In this document: positions 48,136 to 60,690 of the stretch, in pieces | Layout: each line of letters opens with the position of its first letter | Position numbering within the stretch: the stretch's first letter is position 1 | Assembly (NCBI GenBank): GCA_951799445.1 | Contig: OX637292.1 | Span: 4,653,296-4,717,295 of the forward strand | Direction of reading: 5' to 3' | Length of the DNA stretch: 64,000 nt | Origin: Pseudisothecium myosuroides | Lineage: Eukaryota; Streptophyta; Bryopsida; Hypnales; Lembophyllaceae | The notes under the pieces: generated by a model | Databases searched by the model: none | Told to the model about the DNA's origin: nothing | What the model saw: only the letters and a program-made list of their open reading frames with translations | Position numbers and translations under genes: made by a program

Positions 48136-49790
48136 TTTCAATGAAGAAATATTTCTTTTCAAAACTGAGGGTAAAATCGTGTATCGTTCTTCATAGAGTA
48201 TTGATGTGCCATGTGTTGTTGCCACAACCAAAATAAAAGTAAGAGTAAATTTCTAATTTTTCAATTCATAAAATCTTTGAAATTCAATATCTTTTCTAAA
48301 TTGAATCAAATGCCACAAAACAAAACCTGTGGTGTATATCATAGTGTATAAAATCATGATATAAATAAAAAATATCATATCAATCTAAAATTAGAAAATC
48401 AATAAACCAGTTATAGGCCTAGAGCTCATATTGCTATAAAATATTGAAATTTATGAATATTTCAAAATTTTCAATTGGAGTAGAAACTGCACTTGATAAG
48501 CTTCATTTCATTAGATAAATTCAAATTCAAAAAATATCATTTTTATGGTTCTTTAGAAAATTTATTAATACCATAATGAGAAAATTTGCAATATTATTCA
48601 CTAAAAATGTACTGAAGCAACTTCAACAAGAAGTGGATTAAAAAAACTTTTTTTTTCCATCCTATAGTCCACTTAGGTGAAGTCATTCAAACAATCATTT
48701 AGTGTCTTCAAAGTTGTTACAAGATTAAGAAAATCCAAGAGCACTCATTGGAGGTCAAATTGAATATGCAAAACCTCTCCTTTTTCACACAAAATTCTAA
48801 GGATGAACATCTATACTTCTATCTTACATACAAGTTTTTTCTATAATCCATCAGATACTTATAGGCCACTACATTGTTATAGGTTTAACCTTATAAAGAC
48901 ATGGCCTCCTACAACTAAGATAGTCACCAAAACATGCACTCCAATTATTAAATCAATGGGTGCATTCTTTGTTTCCACATCCATTGGACTTTTTAGATTC
49001 ACATTGTCTTTATAGAATTAAGGTAACATGTCCAAGAAGCAACTTTTTACCCAAGTAAATTGAAATTTGAGTCAATTGGTGCAATGAATGAATTTTTAGT
49101 GAAAAAATAATGAAATCCACAGTGAATGCAAGAAGTTGCATAATCTTTCAAATGTAGGACATTTAGTTTTTATAATTTCTAAAATTGAAAGCTAGTAGGC
49201 TGCCATTTTTATTTATAGATAGTCCACTCGTCAAATGGCATAGTTCTACAAGTGGACCATGATGTATTCCTAAAGTGACCCTCTTTTATTTAAATAGCAT
49301 ACCACATGGGTTCAAAAGGTGTCCCTCACTAATTGAAAATGGAACATTAAAAGTAGAACATTCATTACCGTATTTTTACTAATTGAAAATAGAATATTAT
49401 GGCTTCTCATTTGTTAATAATTTTTCTTGTGTCCTACATTGTCCTTTTCACTTTTCACCCATTTCAAAGTTGAATTTTGTTGCTTGCAACTTTCTATTTT
49501 GTCTAGACACCTCGTGGAGACAAGTATTGAACTTCTACATTCAATTCTTTGGATTTTGCATTAATCATACTAGACCCTTTCATAGACTCAACTTGAAAGA
49601 GCCTTGTTACTTAAGGACTAGTTACCTTAGGCTCCATCCACCAAATTTTGCTTATCACACCTTCCTCATGTTGTGATAAAAAAATAACAGATATGATATT
49701 CACAAATATTTTCTATTTGTTTACAAGTTACAAAAAATTTAAACAACTTTGCAAAATAATTGGATGAAGTTGCAATCCTTCATCACGTAT
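48136..49790. other. AT-rich intergenic DNA, no gene recognised
   Basis: Short chance frames only. The block 48590-48830 shares phrases with 58970-59240 (TTTTTACACAA, AGGATGAA), which marks dispersed repeat. Confidence 0.45.
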
Positions 49791-49796
49791 TGTACA

Positions 49797-49900
49797 TTTG
49801 AAATTTTAGCACATCTTGTAGTTCTAATGAGCAACTTAATTGGTTCAAGATTAAGTTGCTCATCAATACCACTAAATGTGCTAAAGTTTCAAATTTTTGT
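49797..49900. repeat. about 104 bp imperfect hairpin
   Basis: Arms TTTGAAATTTTAGCACAT ... ATGAGCAACTTAAT and ATTAAGTTGCTCAT ... ATGTGCTAAAGTTTCAAA pair around a 9 base loop with a mismatched middle. Size and shape would suit a small MITE or a microRNA-like precursor. Confidence 0.6.
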
Positions 49901-50006
49901 AGCTATAAATCACTTTGGTATAATTATGCTAAATTAATCTAAAATAAAAGAACGTTCATTTGATATACTAACATTAAATTAGAAGATTTTTAAAGATAGG
50001 CACTTG

Positions 50007-50110
50007 TAGCCTTAGCTTTGTGGCCATGGCACACCAATGAGTTGGTTCTGAGTTCAAACCCCGGCATTGGTAGGGTGCTTACTACCACAATCCATCGAAC
50101 TATGGTGGGG
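50007..50110 (+). mobile_element. tRNA-derived SINE-like head
   Basis: A-box-like TAGCTTTGTGG at 50013-50023 and B-box-like GAGTTCAAACC at 50050-50060 are spaced as in pol III promoters. No complete tRNA cloverleaf or CCA-end stem could be built, so a SINE head is favoured over a tRNA gene. The 3' limit is unclear, possibly near 50320. Confidence 0.45.
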
Positions 50111-50325
50111 TGTCAAATGACCTTGTCGTCATTGGGAGCCTAAGAATTTCTCGAGTGAAATAACATGTTGGTTCTCTACCTCCTAATGGAATGGAATTCA
50201 CCATGATCTAGGTCCTTGAAGCTTAGATAGTTGATTCCTTCCAAACAAAGGCTTCATTTACATTGATCTTTGAGATTGGAGTTAACCTTCAATTTTAAAG
50301 GTCAATGGAATGTACTAGTTTACAG

Positions 50326-51841
50326 TGACTCCAAAAACTGAGTCTATACTTCATTCAATTTCACTCCGTGTGCCATATGTTGAAAAGAAGTGGACAAAAT
50401 CCAAATGAATAAACATGAATGTTGTAGTATTCTTTGTGTACTACAATCCTAAAAAAATTGGAAGCAAAAAGCAATTACGGTTTGGAAGTAAATGAATTGC
50501 AAAGCTAACCACCCCACAGACTCAATTTTTGTGGCGTGGTTCATAATCACTCTAAAAATTGCCTATGCATCTTTCTTGAGCTTCAATGGCTTGAATATTT
50601 TATTGCATGTTGTTGTACACCATTTAAGAGCCACTCCCATTGATATTGTAAAAATTTGACATATGCGTGCTTCAAAAATATTATAAATAGAAAAACATGT
50701 AATTAATATTGAATGGAATTTGAAGATTTTCAAGGAATCAAAGACTTGAGATGTCATTTACTTTCACAGATGATCTATAGGTTGCAATGTGAACCATTGT
50801 TGCATCTGTTTTGACTAGATTTGAAAATATTTGTCTTAATATACTATTTAATCATTTTAATTTGTATTTAGCAACAAAAAACAATTATTTTGACCGCAAT
50901 CTTTTTGAATTCAACATACTAGTTTGTAAGGGTTGTATTTAGTACATTTGTTTGGATTGTAGGTGATTCAATATGATATGACAACAACAAAAGTAAAACT
51001 AGAATATTGGCAATACTACTTATTTTTATTTTTATCAATTGCGATTGTCAATATTTTGTTATATATATTTTGCTTATTCTATAACATACAAAATATATAA
51101 ATTTAATGCATTAATACATTATTGGATTTCAATTAAAGGATTTTATTGCAAATAACTCAATATTCTAGTCTTACTTTTGTTATTGTCATATCATATTGAA
51201 TCACCTACAATCCAAACAAATGTACTAAATACAACCCTTACAAACTAGTATGTTGAATTCAAAAAGATTGCGGTCAAAATAATTGTTTTTTGTTGCTAAA
51301 TACAAATTAAAATGATTAAATAGTATATTAAGACAAATATTTTCAAATCTAGTCAAAACAGATGCAACAATGGTTCACATTGCAACCTATAGATCATCTG
51401 TGAAAGTAAATGACATCTCAAGTCTTTGATTCCTTGAAAATCTTCAAATTCCATTCAATATTAATTACATGTTTTTCTATTTATAATATTTTTGAAGCAC
51501 GCATATGTCAAATTTTTACAATATCAATGGGAGTGGCTCTTAAATGGTGTACAACAACATGCAATAAAATATTCAAGCCATTGAAGCTCAAGAAAGATGC
51601 ATAGGCAATTTTTAGAGTGATTATGAACCACGCCACAAAAATTGAGTCTGTGGGGTGGTTAGCTTTGCAATTCATTTACTTCCAAACCGTAATTGCTTTT
51701 TGCTTCCAATTTTTTTAGGATTGTAGTACACAAAGAATACTACAACATTCATGTTTATTCATTTGGATTTTGTCCACTTCTTTTCAACATATGGCACACG
51801 GAGTGAAATTGAATGAAGTATAGACTCAGTTTTTGGAGTCA
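50326..51841. repeat. 1.5 kb palindrome (arms 685 bp)
   Basis: 50326-51010 is the near-perfect reverse complement of 51157-51841, with constant position sum 102167 and only point differences seen. The spacer is 146 bp of A/T. Both arms carry the same 64-codon frame (50563-50757 minus, 51410-51604 plus), which has no recognised domain and is probably chance. The outer ends read TGACTCCAAAAACTGAG and its complement. Confidence 0.9.
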
Positions 51842-53448
51842 TTGTATAACTAATCTTGTAATACTTCTTTAGCCCACATTGAACTCATGCCAATTCTTCT
51901 TTTAGATTGCATTTGAATTCTTATTTCACTTTGTGCTTCAATATTGGAATAACAACAATTTATAGTTGCATAAAATTTGGTTGCCTTTTTCCTGGAATAT
52001 AGGTCCTACTCTTGTAGACTCCAAACCAAAACAAGGTACCAAAGGATTGGATGCACCTCAATTTTTGCTAAAATGTGTATAGTCTTGAGAAAATTATTAG
52101 AAGAAACATAGTTTAAATTTCCATATGAAGACCAAAAGAAACCATCAACCACAAGAAGATCCACATAGCAACTTAGACCACCTATGGATCTTTTCATCGC
52201 TTTAGAGTTTAAGATTTACAATCATTCTAGTCTTGAAATATTAGATTTTCACCAGTGTATCGATTATTTTTTGTCCAACACAAAACATTTGGACAATGAT
52301 TGTAATCCCGTTGAGTGCATATGTGCAAAAACAAAAGACACCATCAAATACGTCAAAGCTTTTTAAATATGCCTAATGTTCCCTATTTCCCTTTTCTATA
52401 TAAAATTATTGGTAATCCGATTCCCTTTATTTCAACTTTAAGTGTGAAATTTGCTCACATACTTGATGTCAATAATCTCAAGCAATGGAATTAAGCTCGA
52501 CCAACCTAAAACCACTATGTTTCTAATTCCATCATTATACATTGACAACAAACATTTTTGGTTTCAAATAGATGATGTTAATACATGATGGTGAAATAAT
52601 AAACACAAATTTTTTAGGTTGGTCAACCTTTTAATGCTTTTGATCAAATAAGAAAATTTGTCCACTTTGCAGTTAAAACGTGAATTTGATTTCAGATCCT
52701 AGAAAAGTTTATGACCTAGTAATGGCTTTCAAAATTGCCCAAATAAGAATTTGAGAATAATTTCTATTATTAAATTATCTGAATTTTTATTGGATCTTAT
52801 AAAATTGCAATATATTTCTAAAATTGGCCCATACAAATTCTTGATTCAAATTTGCAACATTGATGTAAAGAGCTTGAGATTGATTTAGGATAAACCTATT
52901 TTCAACTCTTTAATAATTTATAGTTTATACATACGGTGTTCAATAAATGCATGCTATAAAAATATTATTTTATTTCCAATGGATAGGAACTTAAATAGAA
53001 TAATATATTGGTTTTAAAAACAAAAGGTTTAAAAAAATGCAAGTAAAAAACAAAACAATTTGCCTCATTTTTATTCTAAATTTTTTGTACAACAAATGTT
53101 AACTGTTTAATATATAAATGACTTTCTCTACTTCTTGTAAATCCTATTAGTTTGTGAAGCTACAAAGAGAATTTTAAAAAGTAAGATGGTATATGAGAAT
53201 TGCTGAATAATTATTAAATTTGAATAATGTGATTTTGGCATATGCTGCAAAAGAAATTTTAGATGCTTATTTCCATACAATTTTTTTCCTTTAAAATTTT
53301 TTTTTCCAAATATTCTAGCTTCTATTCCTAAAAATATTTTTGGCCAACCTTGGCCATTGGGTATCATAATATTCATCCTACAATATTTTTCATTATTCTA
53401 CAAATACTAGTCTTGTAGTGTGAATTTGGTAATTTGGTAATTTGGTGC
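51842..53448. other. AT-rich intergenic DNA with one small TIR repeat
   Basis: No gene recognised. At 52498-52628, GACCAACCTAAAA and TTTTAGGTTGGTC bound about 130 bp, a possible small MITE. Confidence 0.5.
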
Positions 53449-53940
53449 CACACACACTAATAAGAGCAATGTTTTTTTTATGCACAGGTTTTGCCAATTG
53501 GCTACAACCAAAAGATATTGGCTATTTTTTGTAAAGGAAAATTTCATTTTGGAGGGGGTCAAAATAGCCAGATTATTGTTGTATTTTGAGACCAATAGCC
53601 AAATTTTACCTAGGAATCACCTACTTTTCATATAGACTAGTGTGCCCTATGTCGTTGTCACACCCAAATAAAAACTTTAAAACTCTATAACTTTCACATG
53701 GTGAGTCGAAACGCCACGAAACAAAGCTTGTGCACCCGTCCTCGCCAAGGGCTATTTGACGATACCAAGCACGTCAGCGAGGGATGCACGGTCTAGGAAA
53801 TCTCAACGTAACAAAACAAACAAACAACCAGCCAAACTTCAGGTATGGATATCACCAAGTATCACCCAAGTATCACATGAGTATTGATGAAACCTCTCCA
53901 AAATGAAGAAACGCACACTGAGGGCCACACACACTAATAA
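53449..53940. repeat. short direct repeats GCCACACACACTAATAAGAG
   Basis: The same 20 bases occur at about 53448 and 53920, some 470 bp apart. The segment between has no gene. Confidence 0.6.
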
Positions 53941-54059
53941 GAGTACAAACCAGAATAATATACTGTAGAGGGTCGGTGTATAGAAGCAAAGTAGGGGGGT
54001 CAGGGTCCAGGGTCCAGGGTCCAGTTGCAGCGTTGGTTGGTCCGCCCGCCTTTGAATGG

Positions 54060-54497
54060 AAGGCTCGTCCTATCTTCCAGTCGCCCTGTATCTTCGGCTT
54101 CTTCATCTCTCTCTCTCCCTCTCTCTCGCACCTCTGTTTCCTCATTCTCTCCGCCCGCTCAAGCTCTTCGCCATCGCCGTGCTTCTCCTGTCGCATCCGC
54201 AGGGGGTCGCAGGGACGTAGCAGGTCTCTCATCACACCTTCACTTCCATTTTTGCCTCTTTCTGCATCTTGGGGTCCCAGAATGCGAGGTGGAAACTCAG
54301 AAGATCAGAGCTGGCCGGGTTCAATAGTGGCGGCCGCCTAGCTTGTTGCTCCTTTCCAATGCATTGCTGTTCTCTGGATGGGGATTTGACTCATGGAGTG
54401 GTGGTTCGTTCTCGCAGGGAACTGGCTTGAGCGGTGGGGGGTGGATTTGGACTCCGAGGTCGGAGAGCATCTTCACATTGGCGACGGGCTGAAGAAG
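54060..54497 (+). promoter_or_regulatory. probable 5' leader exon and promoter-proximal region of FAD2
   Basis: GC-richer block with a CT microsatellite (54106-54128), a common feature of plant leaders. It ends at GAAGAAG|GTGAGG. A leader intron 54498-55282 closed by TTCATGTGCAG would place the second exon 25 bases before the ATG. A single leader intron directly before the ATG is typical of plant FAD2 genes. Confidence 0.5.
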
Positions 54498-55307
54498 GTG
54501 AGGTTTTTCTCTGGGACTTGGGTAGTTAGTCAGAGAGGAATATCCAGTGAGATTTGGGTCGTTAGGGTCGTTGGATTTTGATGCTATTGTGCGACTTTAG
54601 GCTCTGCATTGCAAAGACGTGCGTTCGTCGCAACGTGTTCGAGCGTTTTGTATTCTGATTTGTGGTGTGAGGTATTCTTCCTTTTTGAAGTTTGGAGGAG
54701 GGGTTTTGGGTGAGTATGGCAGAAGGATGCTCTGTTTTTGGTTGTCTTGATAGTGGTGGAAACGTGTGATTGTGTTGAGAGAGACTTGCGGAGCTTTGTC
54801 GTTGATCTTAGCTGAATTGACTTGCATCGAAAACCTAGTCAAGCCTTTACTTTGTTTATTTCCGTTAGTTTAGGTCTGTCTGTGTATTTCAAAGTGTGAC
54901 CGTTAGATTGACACTCTCTGGATCTCTGGGGTGAATTGGTTTCAAATTGATATAAATGTTAAGAGAATCGTTTTAGTGAGTTAGAGGATGTCTCCCAACG
55001 CTCACAATGGAAGCTTCCCAATATATCAAGGGAAGGCCTTTGTATGATTCCTATAATCATTGAGAGACCTCCCAGTGAATTCTGAAAAAGCCCTTCCTAG
55101 CGATCTGCCTGAAAGTTATCGAACCAGTTTAGTTGGACTATAAACCCTGTTTTCCCTGTTACGGTCAAAATTAGAGAATGTACTGTTGGTGAAATCTGAA
55201 CACTACTATCTCGATTTGTTATGTACCAATTCCTCTTTCCCGACCTTGCTGATCAGGTTCCGACCTATTCTTTCATGTGCAGGCTCTGAGAGCAGGGTTC
55301 ATCCAAG

Positions 55308-56456
55308 ATGGGGAAGGGAGGGAAGGCCATCCTGACTGAAGAGACCGTGAGCACCGTGGAGCGAGCGCCTGCGAACAAGCCGCCGTTCACCGTTGGTGAC
55401 ATCAAGAGGGCCATTCCTCCGCACTGCTTCAAAAGATCCATCCCCCGATCTTTCTCCTACTTGATCTGCGACCTGGCTATCCTCAGCCTGGCCGTCTACT
55501 CCACCAACTACTTCGTCTATGATGGGCTCTTGAACTGGGCTATGTGGATAGCCTACTGGATCGTCACGGGCTGCGTCGCAACAGGAGTGTGGGTCATCGC
55601 CCACGAATGCGGCCATCACGCCTTCAGCGACTACCAGTGGCTGGACGACACGGTGGGACTCATCTTCCACTCGTGTTTGCTTGTGCCTTACTTCTCGTGG
55701 AAGTTTTCGCACCGCCGTCACCACTCAAACACGGGCAGCGTGGAGAAGGACGAGGTGTTCGTGCCCAAAGTGAAGGAAGATTTTGGTGGGATCGCCAGGT
55801 ACCTGCAGCACCCTCCGGGCAGATTGTTGCAGATCGTGGTGACGCTGACGCTGGGCTGGCCGCTGTACTTGGCTTTGAATATCTCCGGGAGGAAGTACGA
55901 ACGACCTGCCAACCATTTCAACACGCACAGCCCCATCTTCATGGACCGGGAGCGGCTCTTCATTTTCATCAGCGACATCTCGCTGCTGGCCGTGGTTGGG
56001 ATTCTCTACCGCCTGTATTCGGCCTTCGGATTGGCCTGCCTGGTCAACATGTACTTCATTCCGCTGATGATCGTGAACGGGTTTCTTGTGCTGATCACGT
56101 TCCTGCAGCACACGCACGCGGCGCTGCCGCACTACGACAGCAGCGAGTGGGATTGGCTGCGAGGCGCACTGGCCACCATGGACCGCGACTACGGCGTGCT
56201 CAACCACGTGCTGCACCACATTACAGACACGCATGTTGCGCACCACCTGTTCTCCACCATGCCGCATTACCATGCGTCCGAGGCCACCGAAGCCATCAAG
56301 CCCGTGCTGGGGAAGTACTACCAGTGCGACCGGACGCCCGTGCTGGCCGCCTTGTGGCGAGAGTTCCGGGAGTGCGTGTACGTCGAGTCGGACTCGGACT
56401 CGAACAACAACCACAACCAGGGGGTGCTGTGGTACAGTAACAAGGTGTCAGAGTGA
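55308..56456 (+). CDS. FAD2: microsomal delta-12 (omega-6) fatty acid desaturase
   Basis: 382 residues in one exon, the usual FAD2 length and structure. It converts oleate to linoleate on phosphatidylcholine in the ER, taking electrons from cytochrome b5. All three histidine boxes are present: HECGHH (99-104), HRRHH (135-139) and HVAHH (309-313). Hydrophobic membrane segments lie at about 50-70, 78-98, 176-192, 222-240 and 246-266. Other family words are visible: [48 protein letters not shown]. The C-terminus departs from the usual: a Ser/Asp/Asn-rich stretch ([12 protein letters not shown]) precedes GVLWYSNK, and VSE follows where most FAD2 proteins end in YNNKL-type ER retrieval residues. 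The third box and conserved spacings give no hint of a hydroxylase or conjugase; a normal desaturase is the best call. Coding GC is far above its surroundings. Confidence 0.95.
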   Translation: MGKGGKAILTEETVSTVERAPANKPPFTVGDIKRAIPPHCFKRSIPRSFSYLICDLAILSLAVYSTNYFVYDGLLNWAMWIAYWIVTGCVATGVWVIAHECGHHAFSDYQWLDDTVGLIFHSCLLVPYFSWKFSHRRHHSNTGSVEKDEVFVPKVKEDFGGIARYLQHPPGRLLQIVVTLTLGWPLYLALNISGRKYERPANHFNTHSPIFMDRERLFIFISDISLLAVVGILYRLYSAFGLACLVNMYFIPLMIVNGFLVLITFLQHTHAALPHYDSSEWDWLRGALATMDRDYGVLNHVLHHITDTHVAHHLFSTMPHYHASEATEAIKPVLGKYYQCDRTPVLAALWREFRECVYVESDSDSNNNHNQGVLWYSNKVSE

Positions 56457-57189
56457 TCGACTTCACGAAAGGATCGATGCTTCACTTCACCAGGTGCCGT
56501 GAATAATTTTCATCTGTTTCATGGGTTGGGACCATGGATTGTACAGCCAGCTAGTATGGAGTGAAAGCCCCAAGAAGTAATGACTCGTGAATACATCTTG
56601 CGTCGATCATGGACGCAAGAAATCAAAGTTTCCAATTGGAATCGTTTTGATCACGAGGATTTTGCCAAGCTAGGTCTGTTATGATTCGTGTCTCGAGAAA
56701 TGTAACGTCGTGCACTCGGGACGAATTACTGAAGGCGGGCTTGCTTGAGGACCTGGCCTGGCCTGCTGCACTTCTTCTTGCAATTGTTAGTTGAAGAGGA
56801 GTCTTCAAGATATACTGTGTGTGTTGAATTTAGATAGGCAGAGCTCTAGCTGGTTCGAAACTCTTCTCATTACACGCCATTAGGTCCTTGAGGTAGTCCA
56901 AGTTTTCAAGAATGTGACCGATGTGTTACAGATTGTTAACTTACAAGAATAATTAGAGATGACGAGCACAAACTACTGATCATTTCCATATAGTTGGCTG
57001 GGAATACGTCTGCACTAACCAACATCAATACATTTTGAAATCAAGAATTGCTCAAGTTTTGGTTAATCAGTTTGAGGGTACGTTATTTTTCAGAGGGCTT
57101 CTAGATTAATCATGGATTTTTGTGTGTTTAGATCACTTGAAAACATGTTCATTTCAAATCGCATGGGGATATCAGATTTTCTTGGTAGA
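56457..57189. other. FAD2 3' region and intergenic DNA
   Basis: No further gene. Composition falls from genic to AT-rich near 56930. Confidence 0.45.
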
Positions 57190-57690
57190 ATAAGCATATA
57201 TTTTTGTGTGTGATTCTTTTGAATTTGAAATTTGGCACACATGTTATTGACATAGAGATTATTTCATCATAAAAATTTCATGGTAAATAGACAATTTTTC
57301 AACCCTTGGGATAGTATCAAAGTTAGTAGTGAAATTGTTTCTCACAACTACACATGTTGGGAGATTTTGAATATCTATATTTGTGGGGGTCTTTTGGACT
57401 TGGAATTTTTCACACATGTAATCAACATATAGATGGTCCTATGCCAAAAAATTTATAGAAAAAGAAAAAAAATTTAGTCCTTGGGAGGGTGTTAAAGTTG
57501 GCAGTAGTGAAACAATTTTCACAGCTACACATGTTGGGAGATTTCAAATATCTTTTTTTTGTGTAAATCATCTGGCCTTGAAATTTGGTACACATATAAT
57601 TAACTTAAAGATGATGCTATGGTAAAAATTTCCTAGTCAACGATCAATTTTTGAGCCCTTGGGAGGCTATCAAAGTTGTTAGATGCAAAA
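57190..57690. repeat. three diverged tandem modules of about 180 bp
   Basis: Each module holds TTGTGTG/GTGGGGG-type start, TTGGAATTTTTCACACATGT, an AT-rich middle, a CCCTTGGGA(G)G-TTCAAAGTT-like block and CTACACATGTTGGGAGATTT. Non-coding. Confidence 0.65.
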
Positions 57691-59012
57691 TTTCCTTTAC
57701 TGCGATTTCGAAAACGCCATTTTGATTGGGACCCAACTATAGAAGGTCTTGCAATTAGATATGCAAAAGAAGTATAGCTCTTTGCACTCAAAATAGTAGT
57801 TTTGAAGTGATTTTGAGTGAAACATAGTCATAAACCTTTAGAAGTTATAAGTGATGATATGATTCTCATCATTGTGCATTGTGCTTTTTGCAAGTATTGT
57901 GCTTGTTGTGAATCCCATCATGTGACAATATAGCTATTGATATGTGCAATGTGAACAATGCAAAATGATTTATGAAATTACAAATAGTATTGCTTATATA
58001 ATATCTTGCAACAACACCTTAAGCTTTTGGGATAACCAATATAGTGTTTTCTTTACTTTGCCTGGATAAGATTTGAAACTCAATTGTGCTTCTAAATTCA
58101 TGGATGAAATTGTATAAGGATGAATATGTATAGATGTAATCGTAAGTCAATTTGCATTTATTACAATAGATTGAAAGTATTTTGAATCCATATATTCTGC
58201 GTAATGTAACTGAAGTTGATCTCCAACCATACTATAGCGTGAATGTTTTAACCTATTAACCTATAGATAATGTGAATACAAATTGTGCTTTGCCACGTGC
58301 AATGTGCAACAATACATTGGTGCTTTTACCTTGAAAGGATGGGCCTATGATTAATCACTCTTTCAAACTTCAAAGTCCCCTCCTTATGCACCCATTTTGT
58401 AATTGTGCTTAAACAAAAAAAATTATATTGATTTTTTAGAGAAGTAATCATGTCTTCTAGAAGTCTTAAAATTCTCAATTTTTTTTGAGAAATTTGAAAT
58501 CACTATGATTTTTTGAATAAAAAGTGAAAGGAATCACATTAAATACAAAATATGGTAAGGAAGTTTTAAATTATTCTCTATAGATGTTCCCTATAGTTTA
58601 GAACATTGTAGTGCAAATTAAATCATTATGTCATTTTACAATTAGAAAATAGCACATACTCTATGGTTATAGGCCCAAAGATCAAATTGCAATAAAAATT
58701 TGGATTTTAGGAATTTATCAAAATTTTAATTGGAGTAGAAACTAGATAGGATGTGCTACATTTCATTAGTTAGTCTCAAATTCAAACAAGATCAATTTTA
58801 TATCTAAAATTCAAATCAAGAGAAAGGAACAAAAATTGTCAAAATACTTTGCATGATGATCCATGGATTTGCCATTTTCTTATATAAGAACGTAACAAAT
58901 TATTTGAAAGAAGGAATATCAAAAACCTTATATTGAAAATGCGTTTTTTTCCATCTTTGAGGCCTCCTTGAAATCTTTCAAAGGACATAGAATATCTTTG
59001 AGAAGTTTTAGA
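57691..59012. other. AT-rich intergenic DNA, no gene recognised
   Basis: Repeat-like. 58400-58760 shares phrases with 27000-27290 and 48300-48480 (TCAAATACAAAATAT, AGAAAATCAA, AGGCC-AAAG-TCATATTGC), a further dispersed family. Confidence 0.5.
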
Positions 59013-59440
59013 ATTAACCCTGTAAGGACGCTATAGACCTAAAAGGTCCGATGCATAATTTCACTGTTAATTGTAGAAACAAATAATGCATTATCCCTTT
59101 GGTTACTGTAGAAATCATTTGCTTAAAAAATTGCAAAAATACTCATTAGAAGTCAAACTACTATAGAAGACCTCCCCTTTTTACAACAAAATTTTGAGGA
59201 TGAATAGTTGCACTTCTGTCCTACTAGAAGGATTCTCTATCATCCATCGGATAAAAAACGTCCTCGTCAACATTTAAAAGTTAAAAGTTATCTCTTAAAG
59301 GACAAGTTGGTGACTATGGAAATCATCCCTTTTAGCATTGTATGAATAGTTGGTTAAAAAAATTCCTAAAGTACTCATTGGAAGTCAAACTATTGTACAA
59401 GACTACTCCTTTTTACACAAGATTCCAAGGATGAATAAGG
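59013..59440. repeat. two-copy diverged repeat of about 250 bp
   Basis: Blocks GTTACTGTAGAAATCATTTG ... ACTCATTAGAAGTCAAACTA ... AGGATGAATA recur at 59308-59440. The module starts TTAACCCTGTAAGGAC, like a decayed TTAA-family end. Confidence 0.55.
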
Positions 59441-60222
59441 TAGAAACACCCAAAAGCATCCATGTTCCCATTCTTGTACCCTTGATTACCACTAAATGTG
59501 TCTCTAGACTTTCATCAGTGTGTTCTACAAATGTTTAAATGTGTTCTACAAATGCTTAACTTTGATTTGCTGACGCATTAATTTGAAGGACACATATTTA
59601 ACTTCGATTTGCTAACTACTAATTTTTGCAAATTTCAGTTTAGGGTCCACCTATGTGACAACGGGTGTGACAATTTTAGTGGTCTAGGGAGCCAGCACTT
59701 TGAAAAATCATAGAAATTATCTGAAAAATCTAATTTTTTTTTTGAATATTCATGATTTTCACTTGCTAATACTAATAAAATAATATTTTTAGGAAAAGGT
59801 GCCTCCAACTATGTTGAATTGCTTAATATTGACAATTTTGAGTGTTTCCACAGTTGTGTCCTACACAGAAGGATTCTCTGTCGTTCATCGACCAGAAAAT
59901 GGCTGTGGCATCGTTTATGGATTAATAAGTATACTCCTGTAAGTGCTCTAATCCACCGAGTATCCGAATCCTTGACAAAGATTCAAGATCCACTCAGGAA
60001 TGAATACAGTGCCATGAGTGGATTCGCTCGCTCGTGAATGGAAACCGAAGCGCCGCAGAAACCACATTGCCGATTTTGAACAGAAGTCACTCAAAATCCT
60101 CCCACAAATGAAGAATCACACTGGGAGCAATCGCTGTCGCTTCTCACCAGCTGGAAGTGCGGAGAGTTTGGGACTCGACCAAGCTCACCGCCTTTGGTAT
60201 TTTCTCACTGCTTTCTGCACTT
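59441..60222. other. intergenic, no gene recognised
   Basis: Repeat-derived up to about 59900. From about 60000 it becomes less AT-rich towards the following exon. Confidence 0.4.
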
Positions 60223-60690
60223 TTACACTACCCTACACGTTCCGTCAGTCGCTGGGACTGCCGGACCACTCGGCTGCCCTGGAGTGCTCGTCGTCACTGG
60301 TCCTCCGTCTCGAACAGGCGCAGTCTTGCCCGAAAAAACGAAGTCCGGATCCATGGCTTCGGGTCCCAGTCCGAATATCTCAGGACCGGCACCACCCCCA
60401 CCCACCCCACCACATCCCCCGCCACCATCACCACCCCCATCACCACCCCCACCACCCCATCCATCGGATCCGTAATAGCGATCGGGCCCTGGTTTGATTC
60501 CTCTGCTACAACAACAATAGACTAGAAGAGATGTAAGGAAGAGGGCAAGGGTACCCCCTGCAGCCGCCACGGACGCTATCAACGCCACCGACATCGACAT
60601 CTCTGCTGGTACAGTAGCACTTAGACTCCCACTGCAGCACTCAGCAGGAATCTGGTGAGTGCATCTGAATTCAGAGTTTTCACATGGCAT
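60223..60690 (-). CDS. possible exon of a single-pass membrane protein
   Basis: The minus-strand frame of 155 codons shows a clear membrane segment (VALIASVAAAGGTLALFLTS, then LLVYCCC) followed by a basic residue and a long Gly-rich cytosolic tail. An extracellular side with CTHQIPAECC precedes it. Such a layout suits the juxtamembrane exon of a receptor-like protein. Other minus frames at 60980-60723 and 61449-61207 could be upstream exons. The complementary strand of the Gly-rich tract reads as a Pro-rich extensin-like frame, so strand choice is not secure; the membrane segment favours minus. Confidence 0.35.
   Translation of the reverse strand: MPCENSEFRCTHQIPAECCSGSLSATVPAEMSMSVALIASVAAAGGTLALFLTSLLVYCCCSRGIKPGPDRYYGSDGWGGGGGDGGGDGGGGCGGVGGGGAGPEIFGLGPEAMDPDFVFSGKTAPVRDGGPVTTSTPGQPSGPAVPATDGTCRVV

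Noticed and set aside
50013..50060. Possible tRNA gene
   Set aside because: A- and B-box words are present, but no acceptor, anticodon and T stems could be paired, so a SINE head is more likely.
53449..53940. Transposon with 20 bp direct-repeat ends
   Set aside because: The two copies are direct, not inverted, and the segment between shows no element structure; kept only as a short repeat pair.
55544..56440. Second long plus-strand frame and minus frames over FAD2
   Set aside because: Shadows of a GC-rich coding exon; the true frame has all three histidine boxes.
60194..60475. Plus-strand extensin-like Pro-rich frame
   Set aside because: It is the complement of the Gly-rich tail on the minus strand. 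It has no signal peptide, and the minus strand shows a clear membrane helix.
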